64,000 bases of DNA from Actinomadura oligospora ATCC 43269. GTDB taxonomy: Bacteria > Actinomycetota > Actinomycetes > Streptosporangiales > Streptosporangiaceae. The notes under the pieces were generated by a model that searched no databases, was not told where the DNA came from, and saw only the letters and a list, made by a program, of their open reading frames with translations. Position 1 is the first letter of the stretch, and each line of letters starts with the position of its first letter. A program made the translations under genes and the position numbers. Location: contig NZ_JADG01000010.1 in the NCBI RefSeq assembly GCF_000518265.1, positions 62,001 to 126,000 of the forward strand. The letters are read 5' to 3'. This document shows positions 26,646 to 34,780 of the stretch, piece by piece.

Positions 26646-26710
26646 TCTGAGAACCCTCAGAACCGTCGTCCACCAGGCGCTTCTGAGGAGATACAGAGGG
26701 AACTCAGAGG
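26646..26710. promoter_or_regulatory. Clustered TCTGAG/CTCAGA motifs between divergent operons
   Basis: TCTGAG-AACC-CTCAGA is a perfect palindrome at 26646-26661. Further related copies occur at about 26681 (TTCTGAGG), 26694 (CAGAGG) and 26703 (CTCAGAGG). They lie between the ferric-reductase-like gene and the OmpR-type regulator, whose family binds repeated half-sites. Likely binding sites of the adjacent response regulator controlling both operons; inferred. Confidence 0.5.
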
Positions 26711-26734
26711 AAAGGAGGTGAAACTGGGGGCACC

Positions 26735-27463
26735 ATGGACGATGTTCGAGGACTGAGTCACGCCGACGGGTCGCCCGTCCGCGTGCTCGTGGTGGACGAC
26801 GAGCCGGACCTGACCGACGTGCTGGGGCGCGTCCTGGCCCAGGAGGGCTGGCAGGTGCGGACGGCCGCCGACGGGGCCGGGGCGATCGCGGTCGCGCGCG
26901 AGTTCCGTCCGGACGCGGTGGTCCTGGACATCATGCTCCCCGACATCGACGGCCTGCGCGTCCTGCGCGAGCTGCGGGCCGCCTCACCCGAGGTCTGCGT
27001 GCTGTTCCTCACCGCCCGGGACGCCGTGGAGGACCGGGTCGCCGGGATCACCGCGGGCGGCGACGACTACGTCACCAAGCCGTTCAGCCTCGAGGAGCTC
27101 CTCGCCCGGCTGCGGGGGCTGCTGCGCCGGGCCGGGCTGACCCGCCGCGCCGCCGCGTCCGCGCTGCTCACCGTGGGCGGGCTCAGCATGGACGAGGACG
27201 CCCGCGAGGTCACCCGGGACGGCGAGGTCGTCGAGCTGACCCCGACCGAGTTCGAGCTGCTGCGGTTCCTGATGCGCAACCCGCGCCGGGTGCTGAGCAA
27301 GGAGCAGATCCTCGACCGGGTGTGGAGCTACGACTTCGGCGGCCGGGCGCACGTCGTCGAGCTGTACGTGAGCTACCTGCGCAAGAAGATCGACGCGGGC
27401 CGGACCCCGATGATCCACACCGTCCGCGGCGTCGGCTACGTCCTCAAGCCGGAGCCCCGGTGA
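26735..27463 (+). CDS. OmpR/PhoB-family response regulator
   Basis: 242 residues from the ATG at 26735; an AAAGGAGGTGA ribosome site lies 13 bases upstream. Receiver domain: VLVVDDEPDL, phosphorylated Asp65 in VVLDIMLPD, Thr93 and Lys115 in DDYVTKPF. The C-terminal winged helix is typical (VELTPTEFELLRFLMRNPRR, then VVELYVSYLRKKIDAG and MIHTVRGVGYVLKPE). It overlaps the histidine kinase gene by four bases and is divergent from the flavin electron-transfer operon, a likely target. Confidence 0.93.
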   Translation: MDDVRGLSHADGSPVRVLVVDDEPDLTDVLGRVLAQEGWQVRTAADGAGAIAVAREFRPDAVVLDIMLPDIDGLRVLRELRAASPEVCVLFLTARDAVEDRVAGITAGGDDYVTKPFSLEELLARLRGLLRRAGLTRRAAASALLTVGGLSMDEDAREVTRDGEVVELTPTEFELLRFLMRNPRRVLSKEQILDRVWSYDFGGRAHVVELYVSYLRKKIDAGRTPMIHTVRGVGYVLKPEPR

Positions 27464-29040
27464 CCCGCGACGGCTCCGGCGACCGCCCCCGCGACGGCTC
27501 CGGGGACCGCCTCCGCGACGGTTCTGGCGATCGTCCCCGCGAGGGCTCCGGCGGTCGTCTCCGCGACCGATTCGGCGATCGTCTCCGGGGGCTGTTTCCG
27601 CGGACGTTGCGGGCGCGGCTCACGCTCGGGCTGGTCGCGCTGCTGGCGTTCTGCTGCCTGGCCGTCGGGATCGCGACGGTCACCGCGCTGCGCGGCTTCC
27701 TGGTCGGACGCGTCGACGAGCAGATCGCCGCCCTCGGCCCGCGCCTGGCCGCCGGGCTGGAGCACGAGCGGCGGCCGGACGCCGACAACCGCGTCCCCGA
27801 CACCCGCGGGGTGCCGCCGAACACGTTCGCCGCGCGGCTGTTCAGGGGCCGGGTGACCGCCGCCGGGGTCGTCCGGGACCAGGCGGTCGTGGGCGTCCCG
27901 GTGAGCGCCGCCGACGCCCGCGCGCTCCTCGCCCTGCCGCCGGACCGCAAGCCACGCACCGTCCGGCTGTCCACGCTGCGCGCCTACCGGATGGCGGCCT
28001 ACGTGGGCGACGACCGCGACGTCCTGGTCACCGGGCTGCCGCTGCGTCCGGTGGAGGAGACGACGCGGCGGCTGGCGCGGGTCGAGCTGGCGGTGTTCGG
28101 GGCCGTCCTGGTGCTCGCCGCGTTCGCCGCCGCGGGGTGGGTGCGGCTGACGCTGCGCCCGCTCCGCCGGGTCGCGGCGACCGCGTCGCGGGTCGCCGAG
28201 CTGCCGCTGGCCAGCGGCCAGGTCGAGCTGCCCGAGCGCGTCCCGGACGCCGACCCGCGCACCGAGGTCGGACGGGTCGGAGCGGCGTTCAACCGGATGC
28301 TCGGGCACGTCGCGGACGCCCTCGCCCGGCGGCACGCCAGCGAGGAGCGGCTGCGCGGCTTCGCCGCCGACGCCAGCCACGAACTGCGCACCCCGGTCGC
28401 CACGATCCGCGGCCACGCCGAGCTGGCGCTGCGCCGCCCGGACGGCGACGCGGACCGGACCCCCGATGACGTCCGGCACGCGCTCGGCCGGATCCAGGCC
28501 GAGTCGGTCCGGATGGGCGACATGGTGGAGGACCTGCTGCTCCTCGCCCGGCTCGACGCGGGCCGTCCGCTGGCCGCCGAGCCGGTCGACCTCACCCGGA
28601 TGGTCCTGGACGCCGTCGCCGACGCCCGCGTGGCGGGCCCGGACCACCGCTGGACGATGGAACTGCCCGAGGATCCGGTCACGCTGCGCGGGGACGAGCA
28701 CCGGCTGCACCAGATGCTCGCGAACCTGCTGGCCAACGCCCGCACGCACACCCCGCCCGGGACGCGCGTGACCGTCCGGCTGGAGCGGCCCCGGGCGGGC
28801 GGGGGCGCGGTGCTGGAGGTGGAGGACGATGGTCCGGGCGTGCCCGCCGACCTGCGGAACGCGGTGTTCGACCGGTTCGTCCGAGGGGACCGGGGGCGGT
28901 CCCGCGCGTCCGGGAGCACCGGGCTCGGGCTGGCCATCGTCGCGGGCGTCGCCGCCGCGCACGGCGGACGCGCCGAACTCGACTCCGTCCCGGGCCGGAC
29001 GATCTTCCGGGTCACGCTGCCGGGACGTCCACCCGCGTGA
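27460..29040 (+). CDS. Membrane sensor histidine kinase with N-terminal octapeptide repeats
   Basis: 526 residues from a GTG at 27460 overlapping the regulator stop (GTGA). Residues 3-42 are five octapeptide repeats of the type RDGSGDRP. TM1 is near residues 55-78 (LTLGLVALLAFCCLAVGIAT), TM2 near 210-232, enclosing an extracytoplasmic sensor region. A HAMP domain follows, then the H-box FAADASHELRTPVA with His307, N-box NLLANARTHTP, and G-boxes VEDDGPGVP and GSTGLGLAIV. Its partner is the preceding response regulator. The last 29 bases overlap the convergent Lnt-like gene. Confidence 0.92.
   Translation: MTRDGSGDRPRDGSGDRLRDGSGDRPREGSGGRLRDRFGDRLRGLFPRTLRARLTLGLVALLAFCCLAVGIATVTALRGFLVGRVDEQIAALGPRLAAGLEHERRPDADNRVPDTRGVPPNTFAARLFRGRVTAAGVVRDQAVVGVPVSAADARALLALPPDRKPRTVRLSTLRAYRMAAYVGDDRDVLVTGLPLRPVEETTRRLARVELAVFGAVLVLAAFAAAGWVRLTLRPLRRVAATASRVAELPLASGQVELPERVPDADPRTEVGRVGAAFNRMLGHVADALARRHASEERLRGFAADASHELRTPVATIRGHAELALRRPDGDADRTPDDVRHALGRIQAESVRMGDMVEDLLLLARLDAGRPLAAEPVDLTRMVLDAVADARVAGPDHRWTMELPEDPVTLRGDEHRLHQMLANLLANARTHTPPGTRVTVRLERPRAGGGAVLEVEDDGPGVPADLRNAVFDRFVRGDRGRSRASGSTGLGLAIVAGVAAAHGGRAELDSVPGRTIFRVTLPGRPPA
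27466..27585 (+). repeat. Five 24-base in-frame tandem repeats
   Basis: The unit encodes RDGSGDR followed by Pro or Leu. Units 1-3 are close at the DNA level; units 4 and 5 diverge (REGSGGRL, RDRFGDRL). They extend the cytoplasmic N-terminus of the histidine kinase before TM1. Confidence 0.85.
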
Positions 29041-30616
29041 CCTGCGACGCCTCCGCCGCGCGCCTGCGGCGCGGCCGGGCCACGCCGAACGCGGCGAGGG
29101 CCACGACACCGGCGACGCACAGCCACGCGAACGTGTCGCCGATGACGTCGTAGACGGTCGTCCCGCCGCGCGTCGGGACGTGGGCAACGGTCGTCTCCGC
29201 CCCGGCGGCGAAGGTGTCGGCGGTCGCCAGGACCCGTCCGTGCCGGTCGAACACGCCGCTCACGCCCTGGCCGTCCTGCCGGAACAGGGCGTAACCGCCC
29301 TCGATCGCGCGCAGCGACGCCTTGCGGGTGTGCGCCTCGCCGTACTCGCGCCAGTCGTGCGACGGGACGAGCACGATGTCGGCGCGGACCCGCATCATCG
29401 CGGGGAAGTCGGCGTCGTAGCAGATGACGTTCGCGAGCCGTCCGTACGGCGTGTCCACGACGGGGACGCGCCCGTCGCCGGGCTTGAACGTCTCCGAGCC
29501 GGGGATGGGGTGTGCCTTCTGGTACGTCCACAGGACGGCGCCGTCCGGGCCGATGAGCAGGGTCTCGTCCTTCCCGAAGGACGGCCCGGTGGCGGCGAAC
29601 ACGTTCAGGCCGATCTCCAGGTAGATCCCGTCGCGGCGCGCCTCGGCGCGGGCGGCGCCGATCGTGGCCCGCTCGTCGGACTCCCGCACGGACACGGCGT
29701 TCTCCGGCCAGGTGACGATCTTCGCGCCCGCGACCGCCTCCCGGCGGGTGCTGGCGAGCAGGTCGTTCCGCACGGCGAGCATCGCGGGCAGGACCGCGGC
29801 GTCGGGCGCGGTCGCGACGTCACGGCGTCCGCCGCCGACCGCCCGGATCGCCGCCTTCTGAGCCGCGCGCAGTTCCGGCCGCGGCCCGACCCCCGCGATC
29901 CGCACGGTGTGCTGCGGCTCCGAGAAGAACGCCAGCCGCACACTCCCGAACCCGACCACGGCGAGCAACACCCCCGCGAACACCGCACACGGCCAGGCGA
30001 CCCGCCGCGCCCGCTCGGCCTGAGACGTCCGCTCGGTGTGAGGCGTCTGCCCGTCGTGGGGCGTGCGGTCGGTCTGGGGTGTCTGGTCGGCGGGGCTTGT
30101 CAGGACGGCCCAGACGAGGTTGGCGACCGACGCGGACCAGGCGATGAGGAATCCGATTCCGTAGGCCCCGGTGACCGCGGTGATCTGTAGCAGCGGCAGC
30201 TCGCCGTACTGGGTGACGGCGAGGACGCCGAAGGCCGTTCCGAACGGCGTGACCAGCGTCAACAGGAACTCGGACGCCGCGACCGCCGCAGGGAAGGCCA
30301 TCAGCGCGGCCCACGCCGGGAGCCTGCACGCCAGCCACCGGTCCAGGACGTACGGGACCGTCCGCAGCGCGCCGATCGCGACGGCCCCGACGACGATCAC
30401 CGGGCCGGAGCCGAGCGCGGACTCCCACGTCCAGAACAGGGCGGCGGCGACGTTCGCGGCCCAGATCCCGGTGACGGCGGTCCAGGCGCGGCCCGTCCGG
30501 GAGAAGCGGAGCAGCAGGACGGGGAAGATCCAGGCCGCCAGGGCGATGTCCCAGCGACCGCCGACCGCGAGCAGCATCAGCGCGGTCCCGGCGGCGAGGA
30601 GAGCGGTTCTTTGCAT
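29012..30616 (-). CDS. Apolipoprotein N-acyltransferase-like membrane protein
   Basis: 534 residues from the ATG at 30616. Several N-terminal membrane helices precede a C-terminal nitrilase-type domain. The catalytic triad of the superfamily is visible: Glu in IVTWPENAVSV, Lys in LWTYQKAHPIPG, Cys in NVICYDADFPA. Lnt adds the third acyl chain to lipoproteins in the membrane. A charged Thr/Gln/Asp-rich loop (DQTPQTDRTPHDGQTPHTE) interrupts the helices near residue 185. A last helix lies near residue 505. Annotated as Lnt-like because some actinobacterial homologues have other acyl acceptors. Its 3' end overlaps the histidine kinase by 29 bases. Confidence 0.85.
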   Translation of the reverse strand: MQRTALLAAGTALMLLAVGGRWDIALAAWIFPVLLLRFSRTGRAWTAVTGIWAANVAAALFWTWESALGSGPVIVVGAVAIGALRTVPYVLDRWLACRLPAWAALMAFPAAVAASEFLLTLVTPFGTAFGVLAVTQYGELPLLQITAVTGAYGIGFLIAWSASVANLVWAVLTSPADQTPQTDRTPHDGQTPHTERTSQAERARRVAWPCAVFAGVLLAVVGFGSVRLAFFSEPQHTVRIAGVGPRPELRAAQKAAIRAVGGGRRDVATAPDAAVLPAMLAVRNDLLASTRREAVAGAKIVTWPENAVSVRESDERATIGAARAEARRDGIYLEIGLNVFAATGPSFGKDETLLIGPDGAVLWTYQKAHPIPGSETFKPGDGRVPVVDTPYGRLANVICYDADFPAMMRVRADIVLVPSHDWREYGEAHTRKASLRAIEGGYALFRQDGQGVSGVFDRHGRVLATADTFAAGAETTVAHVPTRGGTTVYDVIGDTFAWLCVAGVVALAAFGVARPRRRRAAEASQVTRVDVPAA

Positions 30617-30750
30617 GCTTCGACGCTAGGTAGGCGAACCCTCACGGCGCGTCCTCCCGGGCGACGAACCCACGCGGGCCCCGCGCAACCTTCGATGCGC
30701 CGCGCGGACGATGTGCCGCCGTGTCCGCGCGACCTAGGGTTGGCGGCGAA

Positions 30751-32088
30751 ATGAGTACTTCTGCCCTGGCCGTCCTGCGCGGCACGCGAGTCCGGTTCGC
30801 CGGGCGTCCCTGGCTGGCCGACGCGGCGCTCGGCGGTGGCCTCAGCCTGCTCGACGCGGCGACGCTGCTCGCCAGGGACCCGGCGCCGAGCCCGTCGGGC
30901 GCGCTGCTGTGGGCGGCCCAGACCGTCCCGCTGCTGTGGCGTCGGCGTCGGCCACGGACCGTCCTCGCCGCCATGACCGTCCTGTTCGCGCTGTTCGAGG
31001 CCCTGGACCCGGTCCCCGGCAAGACCCCCGGCCCCTACTTCCTGATCTTCGGCGTGTACGCGGTCGCCCGGTACCGTCCCGTCCGGGACGGCCTGACCGC
31101 GACGGCGCTGGCGCTGGCCGCCGCGACCGCCGCCGAGCTCCTCACCGGACGGGCCGAGCCGCCGCGTCCCGACTCGCTCAACCCGGACTCGCCCACGGCG
31201 TTCGCCGCGTACTTCGCCGTCGCGTTCCTGCTCGGCTGCGGACGCCGCCGCATCGAGGCCGACGCCCGCAGGCTGCGCGACCTGAACGACCGGCTGCGCG
31301 CCGAGCGGGAGACCAACGCGCGGCAGGCCGTCGTCGCCGAGCGCGCCCGCATCGCGGGCGAACTGCACGACGTCGTCGCCCACCACGTCAGCGCCATCGC
31401 CGTCCAGGCCCGCTCCACCGAGGACGCCCTCACCACCACCCCGCCCTCCTCCCCCCGCGACACCGGGGACATCTGGGACACCGCGCACGTCTGCGAGAAC
31501 GCGCACGTCTGCGACAGCGCGTACGCCTGCGATGTTGCGCGCGCCCGCGACACCGCGGACACGGCCGAGGTCGTCGGGGTCGCGCGGCAGGGTGTCGTGC
31601 GCATCGCGGAGACGGCGGACACCGCGCTTGTCGAGATGCGCCGGATCCTCGGGCTGCTCTCGGTCGGGGGTGACGGCGAGGGGGCGGAGCCGTCGCTCGC
31701 GCATCTGGACCGGCTCGTCCAGGCCGCGGAGGCGGCCGGGTGCCGGGTCAGCGTCGCGGTCGACGCCGTCACCGGCCCGGCGGGCGCGCTCCCGGCGGCG
31801 TTGCAGGCGTCCGCGTACCGGGTCGTCCGGGAGGCGGTCACGAACGTGCTGAAGCACGCGGGACCGGTCGGCGTCGCCGTCGTCGTCGCCCGCGACGCGT
31901 CCGCGCTGCGTGTCGAGGTCGTGAACGGGCCGCCCGGCGACGGCCACCGCCCGGTGCCGGGCTCGGGACGCGGGCTGCTCGGAATGCGCGAGCGCGTCAC
32001 CGCGTTCGGCGGCACCCTGGACGCCGGTCCCACCCCGGACGGCGGCTGGAGGGTCGCCGCCCTGATCCCCCTGGAGGAACGGCGATGA
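30751..32088 (+). CDS. NarL-type sensor histidine kinase with Cys-containing repeat insertion
   Basis: 445 residues from the ATG at 30751 (an in-frame GTG at 30721 is possible; TAGGGT eleven bases upstream of the ATG could be a -10 for a leaderless message). Four to five N-terminal membrane helices lead to the HisKA_3 box AERARIAGELHDVVAHHVSA with His206. A 45-residue insertion then splits the dimerisation helices and holds hexapeptide repeats AHVCEN-AHVCDS-AYACDV. The second helix (DTALVEMRRILGLL) and ATPase motifs (REAVTNVLKHA, GSGRGLLGMRERV) follow. Overlaps its response regulator by ATGA. Confidence 0.9.
   Translation: MSTSALAVLRGTRVRFAGRPWLADAALGGGLSLLDAATLLARDPAPSPSGALLWAAQTVPLLWRRRRPRTVLAAMTVLFALFEALDPVPGKTPGPYFLIFGVYAVARYRPVRDGLTATALALAAATAAELLTGRAEPPRPDSLNPDSPTAFAAYFAVAFLLGCGRRRIEADARRLRDLNDRLRAERETNARQAVVAERARIAGELHDVVAHHVSAIAVQARSTEDALTTTPPSSPRDTGDIWDTAHVCENAHVCDSAYACDVARARDTADTAEVVGVARQGVVRIAETADTALVEMRRILGLLSVGGDGEGAEPSLAHLDRLVQAAEAAGCRVSVAVDAVTGPAGALPAALQASAYRVVREAVTNVLKHAGPVGVAVVVARDASALRVEVVNGPPGDGHRPVPGSGRGLLGMRERVTAFGGTLDAGPTPDGGWRVAALIPLEERR
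31483..31554 (+). repeat. Four 18-base in-frame repeats
   Basis: Units encode AHVCEN, AHVCDS, AYACDV and ARARDT. The first two are nearly identical DNA (GCGCACGTCTGCGA start). The expansion adds three regularly spaced cysteines between the phosphoacceptor helix and the second dimerisation helix of the kinase. Confidence 0.85.
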
Positions 32089-32810
32089 CGATCCGCGTGC
32101 TGCTCGTCGACGACCAGGACATGGTGCGGGCCGCGCTCCGCGCCGTCCTCGACCGCCGGGAGGACCTGACCGTCGTCGGCGAGGCCGCCGACGGGGAGCG
32201 GGCGGTCGAGGCGGCCGTCCGCCTGCGTCCGGACGTGGTGGTCATGGACGTCCGGATGCCCGGGGTGAACGGCGTCGAGGCCACGGGCCGCCTCCTCGCC
32301 GACTGGCCCGACGACGCCGGACCCGCGCCGCGCGTGCTCGTCCTCACCACCTTCGACCTGGACGAGTACGTGCACGCCGCGCTGCGCGCCGGGGCCTCGG
32401 GGTTCCTGCTGAAGAACAGCCCGGCCGAGGAGTTCGCGCAGGCCGTCCGGGTGGTCGCGGCGGGCGAGGCGATGCTCGCCCCCAGCGTGACCCGGCGACT
32501 CATCGGCGTCTTCACCGCACTGCCCGCAGGCCGCGCCGCCGCCGGACCCGGTGCCGGTGCCGGTGCGGCCGCCGGTGACGGTGCCGGACGGCCCTCCGGT
32601 CGTGGTCGCCTCGACCTGCTCACCGAGCGCGAACTGGACGTCCTGCTCCTGGTCGCGCGAGGCCACTCCAACCAGCGGATCGCCACCGAGCTCGGACTCA
32701 CCCAGGCGAACGTGAAGAGCCGGGTGAACCGGATCCTCGTCCGCCTCGGCCTGGAGAACCGCGTCCAGGCGGCGATCCTCGCGCATGAGGCGGGCCTCCT
32801 GACCGGCTGA
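32085..32810 (+). CDS. NarL/FixJ-family response regulator
   Basis: 241 residues from the ATG at 32085, overlapping the kinase stop, with GGAGGAAC upstream. Receiver: VLLVDDQDMVR, Asp55 in VVVMDVRMPG, Thr89 and Lys110 in GFLLKNSP. A Gly/Ala-rich linker (AAAGPGAGAGAAAGDGAG) joins it to the LuxR-type HTH: LTERELDVLLLVARGHSNQR, IATELGLTQANVKSRVNRIL. Forms a two-component pair with the upstream kinase. Targets unknown. Confidence 0.93.
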   Translation: MTIRVLLVDDQDMVRAALRAVLDRREDLTVVGEAADGERAVEAAVRLRPDVVVMDVRMPGVNGVEATGRLLADWPDDAGPAPRVLVLTTFDLDEYVHAALRAGASGFLLKNSPAEEFAQAVRVVAAGEAMLAPSVTRRLIGVFTALPAGRAAAGPGAGAGAAAGDGAGRPSGRGRLDLLTERELDVLLLVARGHSNQRIATELGLTQANVKSRVNRILVRLGLENRVQAAILAHEAGLLTG

Positions 32811-32814
32811 CCCG

Positions 32815-32862
32815 CCGGATCGGCCAAGATCCGGTCCGTCCAGAGTAAAAACTGGCCGGACC
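32815..32862 (+). terminator. Tandem hairpins after the response regulator
   Basis: Hairpin 1 (32815-32834) has 7-bp arms CCGGATC/GATCCGG and a GGCCAA loop. Hairpin 2 (32833-32862) pairs GGTCCG-T-CCAG with CTGG-C-CGGACC around AGTAAAAA. They share two bases, so they may be alternative folds. Confidence 0.6.
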
Positions 32863-32951
32863 AGGACATTCGGCCTTCACATATCGCCTGCTCAGGCGCA
32901 CTCTCCAAGCACCAGCCAACCAGGGCGCCGAGCAAGCAGGGAGGCCCTCCG

Positions 32952-33632
32952 ATGACCGTTCCGCCATCGCCACCCCCACCCGCACCGCCGTTCCCCCTCC
33001 GTGTCGAGGGGACACCGGAGCCGACGCCCTCACGAGCCCTGTGGCTCGTGAAGTGGCTGCTGCTCATTCCGCACTACATCGTGCTGTTCGTGCTGTGGAT
33101 CGGGGTCGTGGTGGTGTGGGTCATCGCGTTCTTCGCGATCCTGTTCACCGGCCGCTACCCGCGCGCGCTGTTCGACTACACGGTCGGCGTCCTGCGCTGG
33201 AACTGGCGCGTGAGCTACTACGGCTACGGGGTGCTGGCGACCGACAGGTACCCGCCGTTCACCCTGGGCGAGGCCCCCGACTACCCCGCCCGCCTGGACG
33301 TCGCCTACCCCGAGCGCCTCTCACGCGGGCTGGTGCTGGTCAAGTGGTGGCTGCTGGCGATCCCGCACTACCTGGTCCTGGCGGCGTTCACCGGCGCGGG
33401 CATGTACTCGTCCGACATGGGGGACGGGTGGCACACACCCGGCCTGATCGGCGTCCTGCTGCTGATCGTCGTGATCGCGCTGCTGTTCACGGCGAGGTAC
33501 CCGCGCGGCCTGTTCCACCTGCTGATGGGGGTGAGCCGGTGGAGCCTGCGGGTGTCGGCGTACGCCCTGCTCCTCACCGACGCCTACCCGCCGTTCCGCC
33601 TCGACCAGGGCCCCGCCGAGCCCCTGACCTGA
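32952..33632 (+). CDS. DUF4389 domain membrane protein
   Basis: 226 residues from the ATG at 32952. A Pro-rich N-terminus precedes two homologous DUF4389 units: LVKWLLLIPHYIVLFVLWI ... TGRYPRALFDYTVGVLRWNW and LVKWWLLAIPHYLVLAAF ... TARYPRGLFHLLMGVSRWSL. Each unit ends with ATDRYPPF or LTDAYPPF. Four to five membrane helices. Function is unknown in the family. It ends two bases from the convergent lasso gene. Confidence 0.9.
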   Translation: MTVPPSPPPPAPPFPLRVEGTPEPTPSRALWLVKWLLLIPHYIVLFVLWIGVVVVWVIAFFAILFTGRYPRALFDYTVGVLRWNWRVSYYGYGVLATDRYPPFTLGEAPDYPARLDVAYPERLSRGLVLVKWWLLAIPHYLVLAAFTGAGMYSSDMGDGWHTPGLIGVLLLIVVIALLFTARYPRGLFHLLMGVSRWSLRVSAYALLLTDAYPPFRLDQGPAEPLT

Positions 33633-33640
33633 GGTCAGGG
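33622..33640. terminator. Palindrome spanning two convergent stop codons
   Basis: CCCTGACCT-G-AGGTCAGGG: perfect 9-bp arms around a single G, containing the ends of the DUF4389 gene and the lasso RRE gene. It could fold as a 6-bp stem with a seven-base loop and act on both transcripts, but it is short. Confidence 0.4.
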
Positions 33641-33916
33641 CCTCTCGAGGAGGCCGGCGGCGGTCAGGCGGGTGACGATGTCGCCGACGTCGGTCTCGGC
33701 ACGGTCCGCGGCCTCGGGGTGCGCCCGGACGAGGGCGCGGGCCGTCTCGGGTTCGGACGCGCCGTCCAGCAGCGACCTCAGGACGAGGTGCGCGGTCGCG
33801 TTGAGCTGCCAGTACTCGCCCGTCCGGCCGTCGAGGAGGACGGCGGCCGGACGGTCTCCCTCCTCCGGGCCGGGGACGGCGACGAGCGTGATGTGGTCGG
33901 ACAGGCGGACGGTCAT
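33635..33916 (-). CDS. Lasso peptide leader-binding protein B1 (PqqD-like RRE)
   Basis: 93 residues from the ATG at 33916, with AAGGAGG six bases upstream. Small PqqD-type RiPP recognition element: strands VRLSDHITLVAV and AAVLLDGRTGEYWQLNATAHLV, then a helical part (ARALVRAHPE, VGDIVTRLTAAGLL). B1 proteins bind the conserved YxxP...LxxxG leader motif and present the precursor to the B2 peptidase. Here it is the last gene of the operon, after the exporter; usually it precedes or is fused to B2. A 36-base gap separates it from the permease gene. Confidence 0.9.
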   Translation of the reverse strand: MTVRLSDHITLVAVPGPEEGDRPAAVLLDGRTGEYWQLNATAHLVLRSLLDGASEPETARALVRAHPEAADRAETDVGDIVTRLTAAGLLERP

Positions 33917-33952
33917 GCGGGCCTCCTTCAAGGGACGTTCTTCAGCGGACGT

Positions 33953-34780
33953 TCAGTCGGTGCGGCGGACGCGGCGGACGGCGAGGGGAGCGGCGACGGC
34001 CGTCACCAGCAGGGCGAGCGCGAACGTCGCGGCGACGGCGGGCAGCGCGGAGCCGCCGAGCGTCAGCGCCCGGACGGCCGTGACGCCGTGCGTCAGCGGG
34101 TTCACCTCGGCCACGGCGTGCAGCCACGGCGGCAGGGACGCGACGGGCAGGAACGCGTTCGAGGCGAACATCAGCGGGAACATCGCCAGCCCGGCCGCCG
34201 CCTGCAACGTGTCGCCGTGCCGGAACCAGCAGGCGAGCGCCATGAACACCCACCCCAGCGCCCACGCGACGGCCATCGAGACCGCGGCGGCGAGGAGCAG
34301 GCCGACCAGGCCGCCCCGGCACTGGAACCCGAAGCCCAGCCAGGCGAGCCCCACCAGCGTCACCAGCCGGAACAGGCCGCGCACGAGCCCGGTGGCGCTC
34401 TGCGCGACCAGCACCGATCCGAGCCAGAGCGGCATCGTGCGGAGCCGGGACATCAGCCCGCCGGCGAGGTTGTCGGTCAGCCGCGTCGCGGACTGGAGCC
34501 CCGACTGGAGGGCCGTGGTCACCATCAGCGCCGGGACGAGGTAGTCGATGTACGGGACGCCCCGCGGGAATCCCGGGACGTGCGCGAGGCCCGAGAGCGC
34601 CTGGCCGAAGACCAGCAGCATCGGCAGCGGTTCGATCAGCGTGATCAGCAGCAGGCGGTGTTCGGACAGCATCGTCCGGACGGCGTGGACGGTCAGCACG
34701 CCCGTCTGCGTTGCGATGCGAGCGCCGTCGCCGCGCGCCGGGTCCCGGCGTTCCACGGCCCGTTCCGCGACGGCCGTCAT
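33953..34780 (-). CDS. ABC-2 type permease (DrrB-like) of the lasso operon
   Basis: 275 residues from the ATG at 34780, overlapping the ATPase stop (ATGA). Six membrane helices with the ABC-2 pattern: LLLITLIEPLPMLLVFGQAL near residue 45, a central LVTLVGLAWLGFGF, and the C-terminal MFASNAFLPVASLPPWLHAV followed by NPLTHGVTAVRAL. This conserved P-x-WL...NP motif is typical of drug-export permeases such as DrrB. It most likely exports the mature lasso peptide and protects the producer. Confidence 0.9.
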   Translation of the reverse strand: MTAVAERAVERRDPARGDGARIATQTGVLTVHAVRTMLSEHRLLLITLIEPLPMLLVFGQALSGLAHVPGFPRGVPYIDYLVPALMVTTALQSGLQSATRLTDNLAGGLMSRLRTMPLWLGSVLVAQSATGLVRGLFRLVTLVGLAWLGFGFQCRGGLVGLLLAAAVSMAVAWALGWVFMALACWFRHGDTLQAAAGLAMFPLMFASNAFLPVASLPPWLHAVAEVNPLTHGVTAVRALTLGGSALPAVAATFALALLVTAVAAPLAVRRVRRTD

